46,020 nt of DNA from Nonomuraea ceibae (GTDB lineage: Bacteria; Actinomycetota; Actinomycetes; Streptosporangiales; Streptosporangiaceae), in the NCBI RefSeq assembly GCF_019396325.1, contig NZ_JAHKRO010000077.1, forward strand, positions 1 to 46,020. Reading direction: 5' to 3'. The notes beneath the pieces are model-generated. The model was not told the DNA's origin. It saw only the letters and a program-made list of their open reading frames with translations, and did not search any database. Below are positions 16,189-23,797 of the stretch, one piece after another. Position 1 is the first letter of the stretch. Each line of letters begins with the position of its first letter. Made by a program: the position numbers and the translations under genes.

Positions 16189-17961
16189 GTGGCACAACTG
16201 CGCATTGCCTTGGCACAGACCAACCCGACCGTCGGCGATCTGGCGGGCAACGCCGACAAGCTCGTCGCGTGGACCCGCGACGCCGCCGACCGCGGTGCTC
16301 ACCTGGCCGTGTTCACCGAGATGTTCCTCACCGGCTATCCCGCCGAGGACCTGGTGCTGCGGACGTCCTTCGTGGACGCGAGCATCGCCGCCCTCGAAGC
16401 GGTGGCGGTCAGGCTGGCCGAGGAGGGGCTGGGCGAGCTGCCGGTAGTCGTCGGCTACGTCGACCGCGCCGGCCTGGAGCCCCGGCTCGGCCGCCCGAAG
16501 GGCGCCCCGCTCGACGCGGCCGCCCTGCTCCACCGGGGCCGCGTCGTCACCCGCACGGCCAAGCACCACCTGCCCAACTACGGCGTGTTCGACGAATACC
16601 GCTACTTCGTGCGCGGCGACCGGCTGCCGATCTTCCGGCTGCACGGGGTCGACGTGGCGATCGCGGTGTGCGAGGACCTGTGGCAGGAGGGCGGCCCGGT
16701 CGCCGTCGTGGGCGAAGCGGGCGCGGGCCTGCTCGTCGTGCCCAACGCCTCGCCGTACGAGAAGGAGAAGGACGACGTACGCCTGGAGCTGTGCGCCCGC
16801 AGGGCGCGCGAGGCCGGATGCGCGCTCGTCTACGTCAACCAGGTCGGCGGCCAGGACGAGCTGGTCTTCGACGGCGACTCGCTGGTGGTCGGCGACGCGG
16901 GCGAGCTGGTGGCGCGGGCTGCCCAGTTCCGCGAGGAGCTGCTGATCGCCGACCTCGACCTGCCGGTCTCCTCGGCCGAGCCCGGCACGTTCCCGTACGA
17001 CGCGGGCGACGGCACGGCGATCACCGTGGAGCGGCTGGTGCTCTCCCAGGACCCGGTCGAGCCGTACGAGCCCGAGCCCCCGTCGATCGCCGAGCCGCTC
17101 GGCACGCACGCCGAGGTCTATTCGGCGCTGGTGCTCGCGGTGCGCGACTACGTGGCCAAGAACGGCTTCCGTTCGGTCATCCTGGGCCTGTCCGGCGGCA
17201 TCGACTCGGCGCTGACCGCGACGATCGCCGCCGACGCGATCGGCCCCGACCGGGTCAACGTGGTGCTCATGCCCTCGCGCTACTCCTCCGAGCACTCGCT
17301 GGCCGACGCCGAGGAGCTGGTGCGGCGGCAGGGGCTGCGCTCGCAGGTGGTGCCCATCGCCGAGATCGTCAACTCCTTCGAGAAGGAGATCGACCTGTCC
17401 GGCCTGGCCGCCGAGAACCTCCAGGCCAGGGTGCGCGGCATGATCCTCATGGGCCTGTCGAACGAGCACGGCCACCTGGTGCTGACCACCGGCAACAAGA
17501 GCGAGCTGGCGACCGGCTACTCGACCCTCTACGGCGATTCGGCCGGCGGGTTCGCGCCGATCAAGGACGTGCCGAAGCTGATGGTGTGGGAGCTGGCCCG
17601 CTGGCGCAACGAGCACACCGACCCGGGCTTCCTGCTGGAGGCGGAACGGCCCGTCCCGGAGAACTCCATCACCAAGGAGCCCAGCGCCGAGCTGCGGCCC
17701 GACCAGCGTGACACCGACTCGCTGCCGCCCTACGAGGTGCTGGACCGGCTGCTGGACGACTACGTGGAGAAGGACCTGGGCTCGCGCGAGCTCATCGCCG
17801 CCGGGCACGACCCGGCGCTGGTGGAGCGGGTGATCCGGCTGGTGGACCTGGCCGAGTACAAGCGGCGGCAGTATCCGCCCGGCCCCAAGATCACGCCGAA
17901 GAACTTCGGCCGCGACCGCAGGCTGCCCATCACCAACCGGTGGCGCGAGGCCGCGCCCTGA
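16189..17961 (+). CDS. nadE: Glutamine-dependent NAD+ synthase
   Basis: The 590-residue enzyme has two domains. The N-terminal nitrilase-like glutaminase (about 1-275) shows the catalytic Glu in TEMFLTGYPAED, Lys in TAKHHLPNYGVFDEYRYF and Cys in VAVCEDLW. The C-terminal synthetase (about 310-590) carries the PP-loop LGLSGGIDSALT and TTGNKSELATGYSTLYGD. It converts nicotinic acid adenine dinucleotide to NAD+ with ATP, using ammonia released from glutamine in the first domain. I start at GTG 16189, which gives the usual MAQLRIALAQTNPTVGD; GTG 16183 is in frame. It follows the SARP fusion gene but has its own promoter. Confidence 0.97.
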   Translation: MAQLRIALAQTNPTVGDLAGNADKLVAWTRDAADRGAHLAVFTEMFLTGYPAEDLVLRTSFVDASIAALEAVAVRLAEEGLGELPVVVGYVDRAGLEPRLGRPKGAPLDAAALLHRGRVVTRTAKHHLPNYGVFDEYRYFVRGDRLPIFRLHGVDVAIAVCEDLWQEGGPVAVVGEAGAGLLVVPNASPYEKEKDDVRLELCARRAREAGCALVYVNQVGGQDELVFDGDSLVVGDAGELVARAAQFREELLIADLDLPVSSAEPGTFPYDAGDGTAITVERLVLSQDPVEPYEPEPPSIAEPLGTHAEVYSALVLAVRDYVAKNGFRSVILGLSGGIDSALTATIAADAIGPDRVNVVLMPSRYSSEHSLADAEELVRRQGLRSQVVPIAEIVNSFEKEIDLSGLAAENLQARVRGMILMGLSNEHGHLVLTTGNKSELATGYSTLYGDSAGGFAPIKDVPKLMVWELARWRNEHTDPGFLLEAERPVPENSITKEPSAELRPDQRDTDSLPPYEVLDRLLDDYVEKDLGSRELIAAGHDPALVERVIRLVDLAEYKRRQYPPGPKITPKNFGRDRRLPITNRWREAAP

Positions 17962-17969
17962 CGGGCCGG

Positions 17970-18000
17970 CCCCGGCCGCCGCGAGGGCTCAGGGCCGGGG
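17970..18000. terminator. Hairpin between nadE and the TetR gene
   Basis: CCCCGGCC (17970-17977) pairs perfectly with GGCCGGGG (17993-18000) across 15 nt, between the convergent nadE and TetR stop codons and overlapping the end of the latter. A bidirectional terminator is likely although no T tract follows. Confidence 0.45.
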
Positions 18001-18600
18001 CAGCAGGCCGGTGAGGACCCGGTCGACGACCCGCTCGGCCAGGTCGGCCGGGAGGTCGCCGGCGGGGCCCCACTTGGTGTACCAGACCATGGCGCCCGAC
18101 AGCAGCGCCATGCCGACCTCCACGTCGAGGTCCGGGTCCAGCTCGCCGGTGGCGACGCCGCGCGCCAGCACGTCCTCCATGGCCCGCCGGCGCGGCTCGA
18201 CCGCCCGCTTGAAGAAGCGCTCGGTCAGGCGCGGGTGCCGGTCGGCCTCGCCCATCACGACGTTCATGATGCAGCGGGAGCGCGTCGAGCGGCCGCCCTC
18301 CAGCCGGATCACGTCGACCAGCGCGATCAGGTCGTCGCGCACCGACAGACCGGCCAGCGGCGGCAGCGGCGCCTTCAGCGTGGCGAGGGCGTCGACGACC
18401 AGGTCCTCCTTGTTGGACCACCGCCGGTAGATCGTCGTCTTGCCGACACCTGCCCGCGCGGCGATCGCCTCGATGGACAGCTCGGAGATCCCCATGCCGT
18501 CGGCTATCAGGTCGAGGGTCGCCTCGACGATCGCCTTCTCGGCCTTCTCGCTGCGTGGGCGGCCCGCTGGGCGGGTCGTCACCGGTTCCCGGATGGTCAT
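17989..18600 (-). CDS. TetR family transcriptional repressor
   Basis: The 203-residue protein has a TetR helix-turn-helix at about residues 42-68 (LSIEAIAARAGVGKTTIYRR, then WSNKEDLV) and a helical ligand-binding C-terminal domain. It is the last gene of an operon with the DHA2 pump: only 7 bp separate the pump's stop from its ATG, and GAGG serves as ribosome site. It most likely represses its own operon through the inverted repeats at 20178-20239 and is released by a substrate of the pump. Confidence 0.92.
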   Translation of the reverse strand: MTIREPVTTRPAGRPRSEKAEKAIVEATLDLIADGMGISELSIEAIAARAGVGKTTIYRRWSNKEDLVVDALATLKAPLPPLAGLSVRDDLIALVDVIRLEGGRSTRSRCIMNVVMGEADRHPRLTERFFKRAVEPRRRAMEDVLARGVATGELDPDLDVEVGMALLSGAMVWYTKWGPAGDLPADLAERVVDRVLTGLLPRP

Positions 18601-18607
18601 CGAGGCC

Positions 18608-20158
18608 TCACACTACCGCTGGTTCCTTCTGCTCCGCCTGCTGCGCCGGCCGGGGCTTTCCCGGCATCCAGCGTGCCACGACGGCGATGCCCACCAGGCC
18701 GATGGCCGCCGACACCCACGCCGTGGTGTGCATGCCGTGGACGAAGGCGTCGAAAGCGGGCTGCAGCAGGGCCTGGCCGCGCTCGCCGAGCGACCGGGCG
18801 ACCTCGACGGTCGCCATGACCGACTCGCCACCGGCGTGCTGGACGTCGGCGGGCAGCCCGGCCAGCGCGGGCGCGATCTCGCCCCGGTAGCTGGAGGACA
18901 GGACGGAGCCGAGCACGGCCACGCCGAGCGCGCCCGCGACCTGCCGGACGGTGTTGCTCATGGCCGAGCCGACGCCGGCCTTCTCCCGGGGCAGCGACTC
19001 CATGATCGCGGTGGTGGCGGGCGGCATGACGTTGGCCATCGCCGCGCCCTGCACGAAGAACACCGCCTCGATGAGCACGATCGGCGTGTTCTGGTCGAAG
19101 AAGGCGTAGGAGGCCAGCGCCAGCGTGACCACGGTCAGGCTGACCGTCGCCGAGAGCTTGGCCCCGAACCGCTGGGTGATCCGCTGGCTGAGCGGCGCGA
19201 AGATGAGCTGCGCCGCGGCGAACGGGATCATCAGCGCCCCCGCCTGCACCGGGCTGTAGTCCAGCACGATCTGCAGGTAGAAGGTCAGGAAGAACATCCC
19301 GCCCATCATCGCGAAGAAGACGATGCCCATCATGCCGATGGCCGAGCTGAACCGGACGTTGCCGAAGCTGCGCACGTCGAAGACCGGGTTGTCGATGCGC
19401 CGCTCCCACCAGACGAACACGGCGAGCACCGCCAGGCCGGCCAGGGTGGGCACGAGGACCTCGGCCGAGGCGATCGTGGCCAGCTCGCCGCCCCGGATGA
19501 TGCCGTAGACGACGGCCACCAGGCCGACGATCGACAGCAGCACGCCGACCGGGTCGAGCCTGGACGGCTTGGGGTCACGCGACTCGGGCACGACGGTGGC
19601 GATGAGCACGAGGCTGATGAGCACGATCGGCACGTTGATCAGGAAGACCGAGCCCCACCAGAAGTGCTCGATGAGCAGCCCGCCGGTGATGGGGCCGACC
19701 GCCACGGCGAGGCCGACGCCGCCGGCCCAGAAGCCGATGGCCTTGCCGCGCTCGCCGGGCGGGAAGACGTTGGAGATGATGGCCAGCGTGGCGGGCATGA
19801 TGGCCGCGCCGCCGATGCCCATCGCCGCCCTGGCCATGATGAGCTGCGTGGGGTCCTGGGCGTAGGCGCTGGCCAGTGACGACAGGCCGAACAGCACCAT
19901 GCCGACGAACAGCATGCGCTTGCGCCCGGTGCGGTCACCGATCACGCCGAAGGTGAACAGGAGCCCGGCGAACACCAGCGTGTAGGAGTTGATCGCCCAT
20001 TCCAGCTCGCTCTGCGTCGCCCCCAGCCCCGCCACCGGGTCGGCGATGGTCTTCATCGCCACGTTGAGGATCGTGTTGTCGATCACGACCGCCAGCAGGC
20101 TGAACACCAGCACGCCGAGGATGGCCCAGCGGCGTGGGTGTCCTGTGTTCTCGTCCAT
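18608..20158 (-). CDS. MFS multidrug efflux transporter, DHA2 family (14 helices)
   Basis: The 516-residue protein has about fourteen membrane helices. Helix 1 contains VVIDNTILNVAMKTI (DHA2 signature region), followed by FGVIGDRTGRKRMLFVGM (motif A) and GVGLAVAVGPITGGLL (motif C of antiporters). These features match EmrB/QacA-type proton-coupled exporters of drugs or secondary metabolites. I start at ATG 20158; a TTG at 20161 is possible. It is co-transcribed with the TetR gene downstream. Confidence 0.9.
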   Translation of the reverse strand: MDENTGHPRRWAILGVLVFSLLAVVIDNTILNVAMKTIADPVAGLGATQSELEWAINSYTLVFAGLLFTFGVIGDRTGRKRMLFVGMVLFGLSSLASAYAQDPTQLIMARAAMGIGGAAIMPATLAIISNVFPPGERGKAIGFWAGGVGLAVAVGPITGGLLIEHFWWGSVFLINVPIVLISLVLIATVVPESRDPKPSRLDPVGVLLSIVGLVAVVYGIIRGGELATIASAEVLVPTLAGLAVLAVFVWWERRIDNPVFDVRSFGNVRFSSAIGMMGIVFFAMMGGMFFLTFYLQIVLDYSPVQAGALMIPFAAAQLIFAPLSQRITQRFGAKLSATVSLTVVTLALASYAFFDQNTPIVLIEAVFFVQGAAMANVMPPATTAIMESLPREKAGVGSAMSNTVRQVAGALGVAVLGSVLSSSYRGEIAPALAGLPADVQHAGGESVMATVEVARSLGERGQALLQPAFDAFVHGMHTTAWVSAAIGLVGIAVVARWMPGKPRPAQQAEQKEPAVV

Positions 20159-20177
20159 CAAAGGGAAGCCTTAATTT

Positions 20178-20239
20178 CGATACGGCAATGTTTCGCTACG
20201 CCACCGTATCGCAAGGCATTCCGATACGCAACGGTATCG
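20178..20239. promoter_or_regulatory. Tandem 18-bp inverted repeats, probable TetR operators
   Basis: One perfect site is CGATAC-n6-GTATCG (20222-20239). A second is CGCTAC-n6-GTATCG (20194-20211, one mismatch). A third is CGATAC-n6-GTTTCG (20178-20195, one mismatch), overlapping the second by two bases. All share the 6-6-6 layout and fill most of the space upstream of the pump gene. The most economical reading is cooperative autorepression by the TetR protein encoded two genes on. Confidence 0.65.
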
Positions 20240-20249
20240 TTTCGTTAGC

Positions 20250-21503
20250 TCAGGCGGGCAGCTCGTCCGGCACCGTCTCCGAGGCCTCGTCCGGGCGCTC
20301 CGCCGCGGTGCCGCCCTTGCCGCCGCCCTCGTCGCCCCGGCTCGCGCCGCCTCGCCAGAACGGCAGCGCCACCAGCACCATCAGCACCGCGGCCAGCCCC
20401 GCCACCGCGAACGCCCAGGCCGAGCCGTGCGCGTCGATGACCGCGCCCGCGATGGGCGCAGACGCCGCGCCGCCGATGAGCAGGGCGGTGCCGTGCAGCC
20501 CCATCGCCTCACCCCTGGCCGCCGCCGGCACCCAGCGGGTCATGGTCTCGACCGTGGACGACAGCGATGGCGCGCACAGCAGACCGGCGGGCAGCAGCGC
20601 CAGCACCAGCCACCACCAGCCGCCCGAGACCAGCCCCACCGGGACGGTCAGCAGCCCCATGCCGCCGATGAGCACCAGCGGCGAGAACCCGCGCGACAGC
20701 CCGCCGTAGACGAACCCGCCGATCAGCGAGTAGAGGCACCAGATGCCGACCGCCAGCCCGATCCACTCGGTCTGGCCCGCGCCCTCGATGCTGCCGACCA
20801 GGGCCAGCTCGCTGGCGGTGAGCACGAACGTGGCGGCGGCCGTGGTGCCGAGCAGCGCGGCCAGCCGGGGCGTGAGCCACTGGCGGCGCGGCACCTTGAC
20901 GACCGCCTCCGCCAGCTCCGCCTCCGACCTGACCGGCGGGTTGAGCACGATCAGCGCCAGCCCCGAGCCCGTCAGGCCCACGGCGATGACGGCCAGCGTC
21001 GGCCCGCTGCCGAAGGCGGTCATGCCGAACACCGCCAGCGCGGGCCCGGCCATGTAGGACAGCTCGACGAACATCGAGTCGAGCGAGAAGGCCACCCGGC
21101 GCTGGTCCAGCGGCACCATGGCGGCCATGCACTGCCGGATCACGCTGAACACCGGCAGCCCCAGCAGCCCGGCCAGGGCCGCCGCGGGGATCAGCGCCGG
21201 ATAGGGCAGCGAGGGCGCCGCCGCCCAGAACGCGGCCTGCGCGGCCGTGGTGACGATCAGCACGGGACGGAGCCCGTACTTGTCGACGAACCTTCCCGAC
21301 AGCGGCGAGCCGAGGGCCATGCCCACGGTGCTCGCCATCGTGACCACGCCGGCCTGGGTGTAGCCGAGCCCGAGGCCCTTGACGACATGCAGCGTCAGGG
21401 CCATGCCCGTCGCCGTCGAGGGCACCCTGGCCAGCAGGCCGACCAGGAGCAGAACGCCCACACCGGGCAGCCGGAACAGGCGCCGGTAAGGTTCGATAGC
21501 CAT
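20250..21503 (-). CDS. MFS transporter (12-helix)
   Basis: The 417-residue protein has twelve predicted helices. The loop between helices 2 and 3 reads GSPLSGRFVDKYGLRPVLIV, a motif A variant. The C-terminal tail of about 30 residues is hydrophilic and rich in Gly and Glu. It resembles uncharacterised actinobacterial exporters. GGAGG lies 13 nt before the ATG. It lies upstream of the DHA2/TetR operon on the same strand, but the operator cluster in between suggests separate control. It is divergent from panB. Confidence 0.85.
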   Translation of the reverse strand: MAIEPYRRLFRLPGVGVLLLVGLLARVPSTATGMALTLHVVKGLGLGYTQAGVVTMASTVGMALGSPLSGRFVDKYGLRPVLIVTTAAQAAFWAAAPSLPYPALIPAAALAGLLGLPVFSVIRQCMAAMVPLDQRRVAFSLDSMFVELSYMAGPALAVFGMTAFGSGPTLAVIAVGLTGSGLALIVLNPPVRSEAELAEAVVKVPRRQWLTPRLAALLGTTAAATFVLTASELALVGSIEGAGQTEWIGLAVGIWCLYSLIGGFVYGGLSRGFSPLVLIGGMGLLTVPVGLVSGGWWWLVLALLPAGLLCAPSLSSTVETMTRWVPAAARGEAMGLHGTALLIGGAASAPIAGAVIDAHGSAWAFAVAGLAAVLMVLVALPFWRGGASRGDEGGGKGGTAAERPDEASETVPDELPA

Positions 21504-21638
21504 GGTGATTGCTTACCTCCCGAGCCATTGTGTCAAGGAGCACCGACACTTTCGCCACCGGTTTGTTCCGCGTGACATCATCGGGAGGAGTCCGGGGACG
21601 CCACCGGGGCGCCTCGAGACGTTTCTGGAGGCTGACCC

Positions 21639-22466
21639 ATGTCTTCACCGTCCCTCTACGGCGGCGTCACCGGCCGCCGTGTCACCGTCCGCGACCTCGC
21701 CGCGGCCAAGCAGCGCGGAGAGCGGTGGCCCATGGTCACCGCCTACGACGCGATGACCGCCCGCGTGTTCGACCGCGCGGGCATCCCCGTCCTGCTCGTG
21801 GGCGACTCGGCCGCGATGGTCGTGTACGGGCACGACTCGACCCTGCCGGTCACCGTCGACGAGCTGCTGCCGCTGACCGCGGCCGTGGTGCGCGGCTCGT
21901 CCCGCGCGCTCGTCGTGGCCGACCTGCCGTTCGGCTCCTACCAGTCCTCGCCCGCGCAGGCGCTGGAGACGGCGGCCCGCTTCATGAAGGAGGCGGGCGC
22001 GCACGCCGTCAAGCTGGAGGGCGGCCGCCGCGTGCTGCCCCAGGTCGAGGCGCTGACCGGGGCCGGCGTGCCGGTCATGGCGCACCTCGGGCTGACGCCG
22101 CAGTCGGTCGGCACGCTCGGCGGCTACCGGGTCCAGGGGCGCGGCCAGGCCGGCGACGAGCTGATGGCCGACGCCAAGGACCTGGCCAGGGCCGGGGCGT
22201 TCGCGCTCGTGCTGGAGTGCGTGCCCGCCGACCTGGCCGAACGGGTGACCACGTCGCTGGCGATCCCCGTGATCGGCATCGGCGCGGGCCCCGCCACGGA
22301 CGCCCAGGTGCTCGTCTGGCAGGACCTCATGGGGCTGACGCCCGAGCCGGCGCGGTTCGTCAAGCGCTACGCCGACCTGGACGCCGACCTGGAACGGGCG
22401 GTGCGGGAGTTCGCCGGCGACGTCGCCTCCGGCGCCTTCCCCGCCGCCGAGCACACCTACCGCTAG
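21639..22466 (+). CDS. panB: 3-methyl-2-oxobutanoate hydroxymethyltransferase
   Basis: The 275-residue enzyme matches the usual PanB length. It shows VTAYDAMTARVFDRAGIPVLL in two parts, GDSAAMVVYGH with the Mg2+-binding Asp, KLEGG, GLTPQSVGTLGGYRVQGR and IGIGAGPATDAQVLVWQDL. It adds a hydroxymethyl group from methylenetetrahydrofolate to 2-oxoisovalerate to make ketopantoate, the first committed step to pantothenate and CoA. GGAGG precedes the ATG. It is a single gene followed by a strong terminator. Confidence 0.97.
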   Translation: MSSPSLYGGVTGRRVTVRDLAAAKQRGERWPMVTAYDAMTARVFDRAGIPVLLVGDSAAMVVYGHDSTLPVTVDELLPLTAAVVRGSSRALVVADLPFGSYQSSPAQALETAARFMKEAGAHAVKLEGGRRVLPQVEALTGAGVPVMAHLGLTPQSVGTLGGYRVQGRGQAGDELMADAKDLARAGAFALVLECVPADLAERVTTSLAIPVIGIGAGPATDAQVLVWQDLMGLTPEPARFVKRYADLDADLERAVREFAGDVASGAFPAAEHTYR

Positions 22467-22521
22467 CGCCCCTACCCGGCCATCGTCCCGGGAGGGACGC
22501 GCGCGTTCGCACGGCGCCGCC

Positions 22522-22549
22522 GCCGGGACGGGGTCACGCCCGTCCCGGC
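22522..22549. terminator. Bidirectional terminator between panB and the dehydratase gene
   Basis: GCCGGGACGGG (22522-22532) and CCCGTCCCGGC (22539-22549) form a perfect 11-bp stem with the loop GTCACG. It lies between two converging genes, close to the dehydratase stop at 22554. No T tract, as is usual for actinobacteria. Confidence 0.75.
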
Positions 22550-22553
22550 CCGC

Positions 22554-23474
22554 TCAGAGGGTGGCCGGGTCGGTGTTGGAGCCGCACACCAGCACCGCGA
22601 CCCGCTCGCCCGGCGCGGGCTCGTACGCGCCCGACAGCAGGGCGGCGTACGCGGTGGCGCCCGCGTGCTCGGCGACCACGCGGTGCTCGGCCCACAGCGT
22701 GTGGCGGGCCGCCACGATGGCCTCGTCGCTGACGAGCACGCTCCGCGCGCCCGCCCCGGCCAGGATGCCGTAGGCGAGCTCGCCCAGGCGGCTGGCGCCC
22801 AGCGCGTCGGCCGCCACCCCGCTCACCTCGACCGGGACCGGCCGCCCGGCCGCCAGCGCGGCATGGAAGGTGGGGATGCGCTCGGGCTCCACGGCCACGA
22901 TCCGCGGCCCCTCACCACCCGCCGCGCCGGCGCCGACGGTTATGCCGGCGGCGAAGCCGCCGCCGCCCACCGCCACCAGGACGGTGTCGACGCCGCCGGT
23001 CTGGGCCATGAGCTCCAGCCCGGCGGTGCCCTGCCCGGCGACGACCTCGGGCTGGTCGTAGGCGTGCACGGACAGCGCGCCCGTCTCGGCGGCGCGCTTG
23101 GCGGCGGCCTCGGCCGCCTCCGCGTAGATGGCGCCGGTCTGCGTGATCTCCGCGCCGAGCGCGCGCAGCCCGGCGACCTTGACCGCGCTCGTCACCTCCG
23201 GCACGAAGATCTCCGCCCGGACGCCGAGCGCGCGGGCGGCGTGGGCGACGGCGAGCCCGTGGTTGCCGCCGCTGGCCGCGATCACCCCGCTGTCCGGCAC
23301 CTCCCCGGCCGACAGCAGCCGGTTGAACGCGCCCCGCACCTTGAACGACCCGGAGTGCTGGAGCAGCTCCAGCTTGAGGATCAGGCCGGGCGACACCTCG
23401 AGGACCGGGGTGCGCAGCACATGCCCGCCGATGCGCCCGGCGGCGGCCACCACGTCCTCGTACGACACCGGCAT
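22554..23474 (-). CDS. PLP-dependent threonine/serine dehydratase-like enzyme
   Basis: The 306-residue protein belongs to the fold type II PLP family. SGSFKVRGAFNRLL holds the Schiff-base lysine, ASGGNHG the phosphate-facing asparagine loop and VAVGGGGFAAGI the glycine loop that binds the PLP phosphate. CGSNTDPATL closes the protein. Family members deaminate threonine or serine to 2-oxo acids, or racemise serine; there is no ACT regulatory domain, so it is the short catabolic or racemase-like form. Its ATG overlaps the ArsR stop by four bases (ATGA), making a coupled two-gene operon. Confidence 0.9.
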   Translation of the reverse strand: MPVSYEDVVAAAGRIGGHVLRTPVLEVSPGLILKLELLQHSGSFKVRGAFNRLLSAGEVPDSGVIAASGGNHGLAVAHAARALGVRAEIFVPEVTSAVKVAGLRALGAEITQTGAIYAEAAEAAAKRAAETGALSVHAYDQPEVVAGQGTAGLELMAQTGGVDTVLVAVGGGGFAAGITVGAGAAGGEGPRIVAVEPERIPTFHAALAAGRPVPVEVSGVAADALGASRLGELAYGILAGAGARSVLVSDEAIVAARHTLWAEHRVVAEHAGATAYAALLSGAYEPAPGERVAVLVCGSNTDPATL

Positions 23475-23770
23475 CACAGTTCCTCCACGATCGTCCGTTT
23501 GAGCTGCGCCATCCGCTCCTCGTCGCGCCGGTAGAACACCCACTGCCCGATGCGCCTGCCGCGGATGAGCCCGGCACGCTCCAGGATCTTCAGGTGCCCG
23601 GTGGCGCTCGGCTGGGTCATGTCCAGCTTGTTCGCGATGAACTGCGCGCACACCCCGTCGTCCACGAGGTCGCCGTGGACCTGGGGCGGGAAGTGTGCGA
23701 CCGGGTCCTTGAGCCAGCTCAGGATGAGCAGCCTCGGTTCGCTGGCGAGCGCGCGCAGATCGGACAGCAC
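23474..23770 (-). CDS. ArsR family transcriptional regulator
   Basis: The 98-residue protein is a minimal ArsR winged helix: LRALASEPRLLILSWL, then the recognition region NKLDMTQPSATGHLKILERAG and the wing RIGQWVFYRRDE. The metal-sensing ELCVCDL motif is absent; the only cysteine is in VCAQFIANK, so it probably senses something other than arsenic, perhaps an amino acid handled by the dehydratase. GTG 23770 starts right at the edge of the 26-bp inverted repeat, suggesting autorepression. The dehydratase is translationally coupled downstream. Confidence 0.9.
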   Translation of the reverse strand: MLSDLRALASEPRLLILSWLKDPVAHFPPQVHGDLVDDGVCAQFIANKLDMTQPSATGHLKILERAGLIRGRRIGQWVFYRRDEERMAQLKRTIVEEL

Positions 23771-23795
23771 TTAGGCATTTTCCTAAATGCCTAAG
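23770..23795. promoter_or_regulatory. 26-bp perfect inverted repeat at the ArsR start
   Basis: CTTAGGCATTT (23770-23780) and AAATGCCTAAG (23785-23795) are exact reverse complements around TCCT. The AT-rich symmetric element begins at the ArsR start codon and ends 2 bp from the stop codon of the upstream gene. It is probably the ArsR operator. As RNA it would fold into a hairpin that could also end the upstream transcript or cover the ArsR start. Confidence 0.75.
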
Positions 23796-23797
23796 CG

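Noticed and set aside
21485..21517. GGTAAG/CTTACC inverted repeat spanning the MFS start codon at 21503 as an RNA switch
   Set aside because: A 6-bp stem with a 21-nt loop is too weak to support a regulatory claim, although one arm touches the Shine-Dalgarno.
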